From: Knoxdaviesia capensis
Lineage: Eukaryota > Ascomycota > Sordariomycetes > Microascales > Gondwanamycetaceae
Assembly (NCBI GenBank): GCA_001510575.1
Contig: LNGK01000004.1
Coordinates: 663,989 to 727,988 of the forward strand
DNA length: 64,000 nt
Direction of reading: 5' to 3'
In this document: positions 49,301 through 62,480 of the stretch, piece by piece
Numbering within the stretch: the stretch's first letter is position 1
How the letters are laid out: every line of letters starts with the position of its first letter
Made by a program: the position numbers and the translations under genes
The notes under the pieces: model-generated
Told to the model about the DNA's origin: nothing
Databases searched by the model: none
Seen by the model: only the letters and a program-made list of their open reading frames with translations

Positions 49301-52300
49301 TGTGGCTCTTTTTTTTCCTTTTGGCTTCCTACCATCTGTGATCCAAATTACCGAAACACCAGGGACCATCCCCCCCTTTTTTCTTCCTACTCATGTTTTT
49401 GGTTCAGGTACTTCTGCGCAATAAACCCAGATCGGTATTGAAGAGGTTGCTTTTCCCGCGGCCTCCCGAGAGGAGAGGAAAAGCACATGTCTGAGGTCCG
49501 CCGCGCAGTGCTAGGCCGTAGGAGGAAAACACCCTGCCTATTCGCAGGCCCGAATACAGCAACCCATTCGCACCGGGAGTGTCTCCTGTCTTGAATGTCC
49601 AGTTTGCCGGCCTCGTCTGCCGGGTGCTGTGTCTCCCACCACAATCGCGTCAAAAAAAAAAGAAAGAAAAAAAAAGAACAATCTGGAAAGTGGAAAGGCC
49701 AGAAGCCCCCAAGCTGACCAGAAACCGCGTGTAGGGGTGGGTCCCCTCTGACTCTGGCCGGGGCTGTCGAACCGGTGCCGTAGAATTGGGACAGACAAAA
49801 AGACCACCCCCCATGGTCTGGGGATCGTACCCAGGCCAGGTTCAGGAGGGGTTTATCTCCCAGCGAAGAGTAAAAAGGGGAGCAGAGAATGGCAAGCCGG
49901 GATTTTGTTGAAAATTCGGTATCATGCCACAATCGTGAGATAGCAGGTCTCCCATGATGAGTGCAACGCCGAGCGCGGACACACACGTCTCCCCGTGATG
50001 GGAGGGAGAACTGGGCTGAGGACTCCGTTCGGTGTGTTTGTCGTCTCATGGGTTTGGGGGACGCACGCACATATCTGATATGTTTGATTGGCCCCTCACA
50101 ACCAAGCACCACATCGCCCGGCCCCGGACCACGTTCCGTGATACAGCCACCATCTCCGCTTCGAAGGTACGATGGCGTTCTCTTGGGAAATGCCCCTCCT
50201 ACGAGGCGGTGTATTTGCCCCAAAAAGTTTAAATCTACAGTACATACATACTGCCACCAGAACAGCCCGTGTTCCTTTCCCAGTCCTCAATGGTGCTGCT
50301 TGTTCGTGGTTGGGGGGTACGGCCTTAGGGTTGAGGCGGCCCGGCTACGCCTGTCGCTTGTGCCCTGAACAACAGAGAGCGCCACGAGGCTCCTGGGAGA
50401 GTTTCGGTATTTCAGGAGCGTGGTGGTGCAGGCCAAGCGAGATAAGGGGGGATGGTGTTCAGCCAACCACCTCATGCATAGTGGCGATATTCGCGAGCTA
50501 GGACTCGGGCACAGGCGTGAGCGTGAGCTGCGAGACCGGACAGAACTGGCAGTTGGTTCGAGGTCCAAGAAAAGGGGGAAAGTGGAGGGCGTGGTATGCA
50601 TAGCCAAGGAAACAGTCGTGTATGCAAGTACGTCCACGATTGGGGACCTCGCTCTTCAGTCCGCAAGGTGGCGATGGCCTAGATTTTACGTCTTCTCGTG
50701 GACTACACATCACTCAGATATTCCGTGAGGAGCTCTATCGAAAGGACGCTGATACGGCAGACGGGCCGGTCGACTCCCCGATTGCACCAGGATCGGTAGG
50801 CACGAAGAGGAGATCCACACACGGAGGCGTCGTCCATGACGCACGAGTTAGTGGGGCCGGAGCGGGCCCGGGCCGGACCAGCCAGGCCTCGTAGGAGGCG
50901 GCAAACTAGTGGAGCATGACGGATAGAATTGCCTCCCGGAGCGCGCAGACACAGTGCAACCAAAGCCGATATAATCGGGCCTCCATGGCAGCAGGCGATC
51001 ACTCGACCACTGCCATAGCCAAGCCGCCCACGCCCTGTGAACATCCAGTGTCGGGACGGTCCCGCAATGGACAACAAAAACAACCCCAAATCACCCAGGC
51101 TTGTCCCATCTCGATACACGTGTAACGACCAGATTGCACGCAATGCAAAGCAAGGCACCCTCGTCCCGGCAAGAACGCAGGCTTTCAAGGCAGTGTGGTA
51201 TACGCGTGGCACGTAATCGACGGCGCAGAGCAAGTCTGGCGGCGAAACACCCCTTCCAAAATATACAACTGTATACAGTATATACGAGTATGAAAGATAT
51301 GACATTTCCAATCCAACGGCCGCTTGGGGGGCGCGGCCCGCCTCCTTGCATGGTCGTCCCGTAGCGGGCCACTCTTTTTTTTTTCTTCATTTCTTTGTGT
51401 GTTCACCCTCCCACAGGCTAACGCAAAGATAATAAGATAGTAAAATTCCCATCATTGGAGCGCCGCGTCTGTGGCAACTTCGTTCACCCTTTGTCCCGCA
51501 GGTCCAACTTGCAGGTGGGCAGTGGAGAGCGTGGCGGGAATTCGCAACCTAAAAGAAGCAAGAGTCACTAGAGAGTGTCACCGGTGCTGGAAATGACGTG
51601 GGGAGGCCACGATATCACGGAGTTTGGTACATGTTCAGGAGTTTAACGCGCCGTGAAGCCCCGAACGATCGCAAAAAAAAAAGATGAATATAAATAAATA
51701 GATAAATAAGTAAATAAAAAAACCACGCATAGTTGAAAGAGGGCCATGGGGGGGAGGTTAAAATCGCCGAGATTCCGGAACCGCGAACAGTGACTCTTTC
51801 TTTCCCACTCCCGAAAACTCCCCGTGCCTGGCCCTGCGCTCGCACTCATCCACGGTCCCCGATAGCCATCCCATCCCATCCCTGGAGCCTCGTTTTGGCT
51901 CTCTTTGGACTGGGATGCATGCTAGTGCCACTCTGGATTTTTCCCTCTTCAAGGCCTAGGACTTTTCAAAATCATATCCTGACGCAGTAGTGGACTCAGC
52001 AATAGCTGTTGGGGGGGAAGATATAGGATGGTTTGATGCCGAGCTCGGGTTTGGGGCCGATGGGCGGAACGGCCAAATTTGCCCCCTCAGGGATGTTGCT
52101 TCTTTGGAGAGATCTGCGGAAAACACACCCAGACACGGGCGGCTTAGGGCATCCTTTTACGCAGCTCAGCCGGGGCAACAATTGGCAGCACTAACGCCAG
52201 ACAAAACCATGAAGAGCAGCTCATCTCATTCTGTAGGTAACGTTGGTTCTATTCTTGTCCCTGCTGAAAACTCTAAACTTCGAGACTGCCAGCCCCGACA

Positions 52301-55300
52301 GAGAAGGTCGACTCCCCGGAACACTATCTCTCCGCCCGTCATATGTATCAGACGGGATATCTGGACGGACAGAGGCCGACACCGGGGCTGGAAACCTCGC
52401 GGGACACCCGCCGGATCACACTCCATATCGGCCAACACTCGCCCACGAGCACATATGGTTACCCTTTATATCACGTTGACTGCCGTACTGCGACACTTTT
52501 CCTTCGCCCCCCCTCCAAGTCCGTCGCCCCCGCGGCAATCCCACGCAGGCGCGGGAACCGGCGTTGTTCGCTGGATACGTCCCCGTGGGCTCCGGGGGAC
52601 GCGTGTCCGGCGGCGTTATAACGTCCTCCGGATGCCCGCACGCCGTTTGCGTAGCAGCAGGCTGATTACCGACCGTCCCAGCCCCCCGGGGGTATCAGAT
52701 GCTAGCCCATGCTGCTGTGGGTGATCTGGCGCTTTTGGAAAGAGGAATCTTCCGCGTGGCTCTGTTTATATTCGAGAATCGGGCTCGGCGCCGGGCCGAG
52801 ACACTGCGGGCGCACGGTACTCCGGACAGCCTTGATAGCGGCTGTGAAACGGGGCCGGAAGTGAAGAGGTGCTGAGAGAGACATCGGGAGGAAGCAACGA
52901 GCGGGGAGAGCACGAGACTTATACTGGATTGCTCCCGCAGGTCAAAAGTCTGCGCTCTCTCAGCATGATTCATGATAGTCTGAACATGATTCAGACAGAG
53001 TACGTTGTGTGTTGGAGGTTTGCAAGTTGGGTTTGAGAGGAATTCTCTCCAAATGCGTTGACATGTGTGTATTTTCGATATGAACCACACTGCGATTCAT
53101 CTGAGACGGAGTCCAGCATCTTGTGTTTTGGCGGTATGTCCCAAGAGAGAAGCGCCGGCACCTTCGGCCCCGGGCATCACCGCCGGTTCCGGCACCCGGT
53201 CTACTGGTAAGGTTTGACTAATATCAAACCCCCTTCAGATAACGATTAAGAAAGAAAAAAAAGCTGTGTCACCGCCTTTGCGGGTTGAACCCAGCATCAT
53301 GCAAAAAGGCCGCCAGCCGCCGTCCGACTCCTGTCCACCGCCCAACCGCATTCTCTGCTGACAAGAGTCCAAAAAAAAAAGTATATACAGTATATATAAA
53401 GTGACAACAAGGCCGTTACTTTTTAGTGGGGTGTGTCCATATTGCTCTAGGAAGCTTCATTCTTGTCGTTAGCGGATGCAATAGTTAGGTACAGACACCA
53501 CCACGTTCCAGGAACAACGGATCTAGGTGCACCCAGCAAAGAGCAAAATCTCTTTAGTGGGCGCCGCGGCGCCGGACGGTTAGACCGCCTTTGTGGTTTT
53601 ACCCCTGTTGGACGAATGTTTTCCGGAACCGCCGTTCCGCTTTTATTAGGCACTAACGCGAGCCCAGCCAGCAAAGCTCGGGGGGGTGTGTGGACTGTAG
53701 ACGGGTTTCTTAGCAGGTTCCTGGTGGCTGTGGAATACTCCATAGTGACGCTTGGTAGCTGGTATAAGTGCGCTGTGCTATTGCGGACAACGACGACGAC
53801 TGGGGGGGAAACGTTGCAGAGGAGGAGGAGCCTGTGACAACTGGACAATAGCATTGTGTGAGCGAGTAAGTGGTGGGTCGGCCAGCACACAGTCTTGGAT
53901 CCTGTCTTCTTGATTTCGGCCAGTAAGACAGCCACACAGGAAACTCCGGGGGGGGCCGCCATCAGGGCCTCCGACCGTGGCACACGCACCGAATCACATA
54001 CCATCGCTCTGCCGGCGCACTTCACTCCCATCGCAAGATCGTCTCAGTCCAGCCCGACGACAGCAGAACACACGCGGAGACCAAGCACTGGCCCCCGAGA
54101 CTTGCAACCCTGGGCCGGCCACCCTGTGAGTGTGTGTCAAGACACCAAGACGAAACTAGGACTGATGTCGGTTGCCGATAGTTGGCAAGTCCAGAAGCGA
54201 ACGAAGGGTGAGGGATAAGTTTGTCGCAGAAATGCCACCCACGGGACAATGGCGGTGAAGACCACATGCACACAACACACACTTTGGGCACGAACATCCG
54301 CGAAGGGCTGGAAGTGGACACTCCTTCGCTGGCCGACCGAGCCAACGAGCGATCAACGTGTGTCGACATCTTATAATCGCACACACATCTTCTCTCGCCA
54401 ACCTGCATATTTCCTGCGCCCCCTTTTTTTTTTCTATGCGTTTAGGGTTTTCCGACGTGCCCTAACAGATCCTGCTTCCTCGCTCGCCTATACTCTGTCT
54501 TCTCCGCCCCCCCTTCACCGCTTCCTCCGTGCCCTTGCTCGACAAAAACGAGCCACTTTTGTGCCAGCTGGAAACACCATCACCACGACGCCGCCCACTT
54601 TTCGGTTCATATCCTGCTTGGGGCTGATGCACCGACACAGCTATCTGCGGGTGGATGAGAGAGAGGAAGTGGCGGTCGCAGGTTTTTGGTGCGCTGCTGC
54701 TCTTGCGCTCTCTCCCACGCCCGCCGTGCCACCACCCCCAATCTCCAAGTCCCCCACTATGGAGACCACCCAGCAGCGACCGGCTCGTAACGAAGGCCAC
54801 GCTCTGATTTTCCTGATAAACATGTTGCATTCGGCGGGGTGGTGGTGGTGTTGACACGGCTGACTGATACCTTTTTGGACTGGTCTTATCCTGTCCCTCC
54901 CTCTTCACCGCCAAATTGGTCAAAGGCCCAGGCCGATGCAGCCGTGCGGGAGCCGCCGCAGCCGTTGGACGGCGACACCTCTTCTCTTTTCTTTCTTTTT
55001 TCGTCTCGTCTCTTGTGTATCCTCTCTCACCGCAAGACGGCCACGAACCGCCGGGCCTCGGAGGGAGGGGCAAGAGGGTTGTGTTTTTCTTCTTTCTTTT
55101 TGTACGGTGTGTGGGTGTCTTGACTCGGCGTAATTTGGTGACGGAACGTCGATGCCCCCCCCCTTCCCCAGAAATGCGGCCACCGACACCGGACGTCGGT
55201 TCATTCTAGATGGTGGGTGGTCAAATCGGCGGTGGGAATTCCGGCACGCAGAAGAAACTGCAAAGGGCCACATACTAGTACATATAAGTACTGTACAGTA

Positions 55301-58300
55301 TAGTCCACATAGCCAGGGGGTGAGATGGGTGAAATGCGCGAGAAATGAGTCCAGCCCCTGGATGTATCTAGTGGGATCACGGCTGTCGACATAAGGACAC
55401 ATAGGGACCATGCCTACTGGTATACCACAATGTGTAGGGAGGTATGTGCTCGTGTAGGATGAGAAAGAGAGCCGAAGGAAGAATCTTCTCCCGTCCTCTT
55501 CCTCGCTCCTCTTCCTTTCCTGCTATTGACACGTCCGATAATCCATAGCGCTTGTTCGTTCATCCCACCCTCTCTATCGCACACTTCCCTCTATTTCGTT
55601 CTAAGAGATCTGCCCCCCACTCCCGCCACCACGGCCCAGCTGAGAATCCCAACTAGCAGGAAAAGGGGCCAGCCGCACAACCAACTCCATAGCCCACCCG
55701 TATGTTACTATCTTGAGGAGCCACACATTTTCCTTTTTTGTTCTTTATTTTTTCTTTATTTTTTCTCTTTTTTCTTTTTTTTCTCTTTTTTCTTTTTCTT
55801 CCTTGGTCTCAAGGCTGCCGGACCGTGCTGGCGTTATGGGAAAATTTTTATCCCTAGGACGCAACGCACACACAGACGTGACGTTATACGTGTCTCTGGC
55901 TCTTAGACAGCCCGGGTGTGGATACGTGTGTGTGTGTGTGAGATGGATATGTGCAGAAAAAAGGAAGAACAAGAAAAGAAATATCGCAGATGTAAGACGC
56001 TGCGAGCGAGCAGCGCCAGCCAGGGTTCGGCGGTCGAGAACCGCCCCTCCATGGCGGGCCGGGAAGAACGTACAGCCAGAACGAAAAAGAAAGAGAAAAT
56101 AAAAAGGACTCAGAATAGAAGGGAGGGAGAAATGTTTACCCCTGATTGGCATTCAGCAGGTGTGTAAGACAGACAGACAGACATGTTCGCTTCGCATCTC
56201 CTTTTGGTTTCTGGGTTTTGCCCCCCCTTCCTCCCCCTCCGGCCCTCCTTTTCGTTTTATTTTTATCTTTATCCAACCCAAGAAAATAAACACATCCCGG
56301 AACCCAATATATCTTTTTTTTCCCGTTTACTGTTGGCCTACCCCTCCATCATCCTATCGATTCATCCCACCGTGTCCACGCTATCTCACGTTTGGGAAGG
56401 CCGGTGGCCAAGGGGGGAGGGCCCAGGGATTCGCAAGGAGGGCGAAAAGGTCCCTCCCTCCGCCCCAGTATCATGCCACGGTAGCTTTTCTTCCAGCACG
56501 GGTTGTATGGAGTAAGGCACCAAGTATGAGTCTTGGTATTTTTTTTGTTCCACTAGGTGTGTTGATGTGGCCGGCAAAGGGGGCCACGATCTATGTCCAC
56601 TTGCAGAAGTCCGTCCCGACACAACGCGTATATGTTCCAACTTACACGCAGTATATACCACGGGACAGCGTTGGATATCTGATGACAGAGCCTAAAACGT
56701 GCGGATCCAGCATTTAGTGTACTGTAGTGGGCTTTCATTCTTTTCGCGCCTAGGCCTGAACCACCGCTCCTCCAATCCCAACGTAGGCGATTGTCTCCGT
56801 TCTCCTCCGACGATGTGTGTTCTGGAGCCCGTTTACGTCGGTGGTGGTAGCAGAAGAGGAAGAAAGCTCTCCACTGTGGAAACTCGCGAGCCGGCACCCA
56901 CCAGCACAACAATCCGGGGCCATTTTAGATCCATATCTTCTTGTGCTGTAGTGGTAAATGAAATCTGTTATATTCCCGCGCCATCCCGGAACGAGAAGGG
57001 GGAAACCCAGAACTCGGCTCAGACTGTTTGGGTCGCAACACGCTTTAGATAGAGCTTGAGGCTTTTTCATGTTCGGAATTTGCCAAAGGGGGGAGGGAAA
57101 GACTGGCCGTCACTGCTTCTCAGTCCTCCGCAGCCCCTCGTAAGAAGTTGTGTGGTGAGCCGGTGTCCCAAAAGCCAACTCCAAACCCTATGTTTCTCCT
57201 AATCTCAGCTTCCTGCTGGAAATATATGGCCATATACTTTGTGTCTTTGACCGCCACGAAAAGAACAACGAAACCCAGGCGTTTGGTAAGAGAACCCCGC
57301 CTGTACCAGCGACATCTCCCAGGCTGTCCTCGAAGTACCAGATCCCCCCGACTCTGGCCACAAACATGCCTGCACCGTGCCCCACTGTACCTTCGACCTC
57401 TGTACCGGATACTTGGACGGCGTTTCGCCAATTTTAACGGCACTAGTCCCGAACAGGAACTGTGCATCCCACGCACGGGGAATTTGCAGTGGGCGAGCCA
57501 TGAGGATTTCTTTTCATTTCAATTTTTTTTTTCTCGTTCGGTTGTGTCGTGTTGCAATCTTCGTATTGCTGGTGGTTTGGGGCGGTACCTTTGGTGTGTT
57601 GGACCACTGTTGTGCGCTTCTCGTCTGTCGAAGGAAACGGCAAAACGGCAATGTGCAAGTCTGCCAGTATCGTCGGCGGCTTGGCCGTCGCCGAACGACA
57701 CGACACGTCCTGGGGAGACACGAAGATGGCTGTTTGTTATTAATTGGCCTCTCGGCACTCTGCATGTCTGTCCCTTCCGCACATATTCGCAATCACGTCG
57801 ACTCTCTCTCCGGCTGCTGGGAATGCGGGCCGCACCATTTTCTGTATCTTGACACGTTTCGCGACGTGTATCACGTATATACCAGAGTTCCCGGTTTCTC
57901 GCGAGAATGCAGATAGGAGACGGACCACTCCGGCACCACCCACTCACTACAGTACTGGGATATGTCTCGGCATGGCTGGCACGACACAGGTACGACGGTA
58001 CTTTTTTGCCATCCTCTTCTGGCTGGACTTAGCGGACCTTTGCGTGTGGGCGCGGCGCGCACCCACACCCCCAGCCCACTAAGGCCTTCTTTTTCAGGCC
58101 GGCCTTCGGACGGGCCGCCGCCGTGGCCTGTGTTTCCTTCCTGTCGCTTCTGGACTGACTTACACGCATGGCTGAACAACATATAACAACAACACCACGC
58201 ACACGCATACGAGAAACCGCCGCTTGGCTGAACGACGTTGGCCCAAACTTCGCATGTTGGAGGGGGTGAGAGAGACTCAACGACAGCAGGAAAAAGGAAA

Positions 58301-61300
58301 TTTCGGGTGCGCAGGGATAGGGATAAAATTTTCTTTGCGGCCCCTCCCAACATGTCTTGATGCAGGCGGTGGTATATTACCACTACCAGCTGTGAGTAGC
58401 TCTGGTGCGGTGAGGAAGACTAACTCATGGTGCAGGATAGGATGTGCGTGCGACTCTTATTTTTGGGTTTTATGGCATCCATGTTTCTTGGTCTGATAAA
58501 AAAGGGCCCTCCTCAATAAGAGTCATTCTTCGGGGGATCTTGGGGTGAGTAATATGACCACGACTGGATGGAAACAGACCACCCACACACAAACACACGA
58601 GAAAACAACGTCAGGGAGATTGAGAAGATTACGCTACCGGCAACTTCTCCCTGTTGTTTTTGGCGACCATGTCCCGCCGGCTCATCCGGTGTTCGAGCTG
58701 AGATAGTTCGGTGGTGCCGTTCGTTCCTTTTGTTCTCAGGTGGGAGATGGCTAGCCACCCCTCGTCGTCGACACGAAACCTCCAACAACACCAAAAAGAA
58801 AAGGAAGTGTGGTGTTCTCTCTCCGGAACAAAACGGTCAAGTGTCTGGCACTGGCACACTGTTACAGCCCGCACTTTGTTTCGCCAGGGTGGAGGCACGT
58901 CTGCCGACCGTCGCTTTGCTATTCATTGTCCCATCTAAAGTCGACCCGATCTTCCCACAGCCGTTGCGTATACAATGGTGGGTGTGGTGGTGGTTTCCCC
59001 GCTGGAGCTGCCCCTCATTTTGTATTTTATTGTATATATACTGTATATATAAATATATATATATTTTGTTCCCTGGCCGCTGTGTTTGAGACTTAAAGTG
59101 AACAGATGACTTCTTTTCTTTTCGCATGTTGCCGGCGCCGCCACAACTGGCGAGACGACGTAGACACGCGCCCCCTTTTTAGTCCACAGCCCACTTTCCA
59201 AGCGGACCTTGGGAATGTTCGATCTCCAAACAAGGAATGTGGTTCCTTGGGTAGGCATGAAGGGTAACATCCACAACGAAAGTGTGTTCACTTCGCTTCA
59301 AGGCTGGCTGCTGCACCTTTCCCAACCTTCATGCTGCCCGGTTTTCTTTCCCCACTTGCAATCCATCCAGACATCAACTGGTGGCGCGTGAGCATTTGCA
59401 GGACGTACGTTGACGTTTTCCTCTTATCAGCCGCCTTTTGCCTTGCGTGGTGCTGTGTGATAGACGTGCTCCATAGCTTGTGCTATGTGTTGGCATGTTG
59501 AGTGTCCACAACATTCTGGGCTGGGCCGGATTCTTGTGGTGCACACGGGACAAAGATTGATATCGGGCTCTGTGTCTAAACCACCCATCGTGAGGAATAG
59601 AGCGGAGAGGGGAACTGGAAAACAGTGTGTGCGCGCAAAAGAGAAGAGTGCTCGAACCCAGGGGCTGGCCTCTGTGACCGCTTTCTCCTTTTTCCGGGTT
59701 TCCCCCCCTCCCCTCCCTCCCCCTCCTCAAATCTGCACTTCACCCCTCGTTGAACAACCCCTCCTCTTCCCCTCCAACGGAAGAAGAACAGCCCAGCGAA
59801 GATCCGGAAAAAACAGCCAACGAGAACAAGAAAACCATGGCGGTCTGGAACTGGGCGAGCAGAAACCGCACAATGAAAAAAGACGGTATCGCCGAGTTCA
59901 CCCCCCCCGGTCTCGCTCCAACAATAAGAAATCCCAGGCCCGGGTCCGTCACCGCTCAACTGGCCGCCTATGCTGGCTGGCCAAGGTACCATTTTCTGAA
60001 CCTCTGTGAGTTATGCCAGGCCCCGCCGGTGCAGCAGCATGCAGATGACGACCGATAGCAGAAGAAGCCAAGCGAAACAGACTCGGCTACGGGGGGTTTC
60101 TGCATACGCACAACTTGCAGGTCTCAGAGGGGTTGTTTGAGTGTTTTCGCTTTTCTTTCTCGGTCGGCGGGCGTGCGCGGGCGCCGACTGGATGAAGTCA
60201 AGACGAGCCGACGACCAGAGAACAACCTCATCTCCCGCCTCGTTTCTGCCCTTTTCCACCAAATCAACCATTCACTTGACGCTGTGACAATGTCCTTCTT
60301 CCAAAGACGAGCCACAACGTGTTGTCCCCATTACTTACAGCAGTATCTTCCGTCCGGTCCCAGAGCAAACGTCCCAGCGCCACGAAAATCATTTGGGAAA
60401 TTCCCTGTCGTTAAATTGAACCACTATATCACCAACCTTGTTCCCTTCCCATTTCATTCCCCCTCCAAAAGAACAAAAAAATCCATCCTTTCTTCCTCCC
60501 CCCTAGTCCGGCGGGTGCTCCCCCGGGCGGGGCCATATGCATAGTGGGCTTGTGTCCTGTATCCGGCGACGTTAGGGCAGCTCCACCCATTCTTATTATA
60601 TTCCAAGATTTTGGAGATTTTCTTTTCTTTCCACGGCATGGGCTGGCTGGCTGGGAACTTGGGAAGCCTCCTGGACGGAAAAGGTCGTCTGGGAATTTCA
60701 GGTTAAAATTCACCCACGGCCCTTTTTTACTAGACCTCGTATACGGACACACCACTGTAGCCTTTTTTTTTTTCCAGTTCTTTTTGCCCCCATGCACTGA
60801 AAGAAAAGAAAAACCGAAAATTCATTTATTCAGGATCTGGGGTAAATTTGCGCTCCCGCTCAGTCCCATTTGGCGGCTCACATGGAGACCGCAGAAACTC
60901 CAACTGAAAAAAAAGGTACTGTACAGAAGCGAGAAGCCATGATGAGCAGCATTTGCCTCCAGGGAGAACCTGCAACTGCGAGTCACACAGGCTGCCGATC
61001 GGAGGGTGGATTTCCCAAACTGTCCATCGCCAGCTGTCTGTTCCTTTTCGCATCCAGAAAGTGGCTGAGGGAGCGAGATGCTCTTCTTACCTGCTGGCTG
61101 CATGTGCCACCACCCACAAAGCGACGATCGCACGTGGCTGAACACAACCCACGAAAAAAAAAGAGCTGTTCATTTCGCTCTCCTCTCTTCCCGGACTTGC
61201 CGTTGCTTGCTTGCGTTGGTGGCACCGAATCGGATGGCGACAACGAAAAGGAGGCCAACGAGGCGCGTTCAGCGCAGCAGACACAAATACCACCGGCGAC

Positions 61301-62480
61301 TTGAACCGCCGTCGTATAAAACACCGCAACGGCTTGGAAAATCGATTGGCCTCGGGGACTGGAGGACCGACACACAAAAACAAAAGCAAAAATAATGTGT
61401 GGCTGGGCCTCGCTGTCTGCCAATCGCAGCCGATGGACATTAGGACAACTGCGGATATATGGAAATGCATATCTGGGCTATTATGGGAGAGAATCATCCA
61501 CATTAAGGCACACACACACACACTTTCTGCGTGTCTCTCAGGCCAACATCTCAGGCGAACCTAACATGCAGAACAGATCACACGCTCCCACACACTGCAT
61601 ATTCGTGTCGCCGCCTTCTGTCTTCTCTGCCCAGGCTTCACCGTTGCTGTACCGGGTACTTCACCACTTGCACCTCGACACTGCCCCACCACCGGCCAAC
61701 AGCAGGTATACGGGTACATTGGGGGACACGTAGGTAGCTTTTCTGGTCCCTCTGGTAGCGGAAGCTGAAGGCTCCATCTGCATACATTAGGGTGCAATAT
61801 GCCAATATCATGGCAGGATCCGCACCATTATTTCATTTTTATTTGCTGCTTCGTCTTTTGTGTGGCACCCAAAAAATATATCCTGGGTACTTCGCCAACA
61901 GCCCAGTAAAGTACTCGCAGCCAATGTACCTCTTGGAGAGCCACACTTCGTGCGCCATGCAACACGCATGCAGACTTATGACCCCTCCCGCCCTGATCGC
62001 CCGTGCCTTTGCCCTCGCCTACCGTGGGCGGGGCCGAAACTATCCACACGCTGCAATACATCCACGCCCCCTGGAGCTCAAACTCGACCCGGCCACCGTG
62101 TACTAATTTCACGCCTCGGCTAGCCCTCTTTGCTGCTGTGTTCTGATGCTGTTGCTTGGGGTGAGATTCTGTCACTAAGCCTATTTGGGGAGGCCCGGCG
62201 ACGAATTTCCCTTCCCACCTGTGCTTCGAAATTAAGTCCACCCCCCCTTTTTTTCTTTCTTTTTTTTTTTTCTTTTTTTTCTTTTTTTTTTTTGTGGTCT
62301 CCTCTTCCCCCCCTTTGCACTTGCGTCGCAATAGCGAGCTGCTGTTGGAAATGTTGCGACTGCCTTTCCACTCCCCCTCAAAACCAAAAGGCTCTTTTCG
62401 TTCCTTCCCCCCCCCTTCACTCACTCCCCCCCTCCGTTGCTCCTTCCCTGTCGTGTCGCCTCTCTAGACTGTTTACAGGT
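46301..62480. other. Large interval without a recognisable gene
   Basis: No domain, family motif, conserved exon chain, tRNA or mobile element was recognised on either strand in about 16 kb. Base composition is moderate (not AT-rich as in repeat-mutated deserts), and stop codons occur in all frames. The longest open stretch is 278 codons on the minus strand (49387-50223); it lacks an ATG at its start, is of mixed composition and contains a Phe run from a poly-A tract. Other stretches reach about 200-245 codons (46707-47348, 47160-47783, 51990-52724, 54249-55073) without motifs. Fragments resembling tRNA arms occur near 48449 and 49818. Non-coding RNA or regulatory DNA of the C2H2 gene is a reasonable guess. 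Confidence 0.5.

Noticed and set aside
49800..49850. Minus-strand CTGGG-TACGATC-CCCAG, a perfect T-arm-like hairpin
   Set aside because: The loop departs from TTCRANY and no D arm or acceptor stem fits at the right distances.
49387..50223. 278-codon open stretch on the minus strand
   Set aside because: No ATG at its start, no domain or motif, mixed composition with a Phe run caused by a poly-A tract; likely chance.
51990..52724. 244-codon open stretch on the plus strand
   Set aside because: No proper start codon, Arg/Ser/Pro-rich, no recognisable motif or exon boundary.
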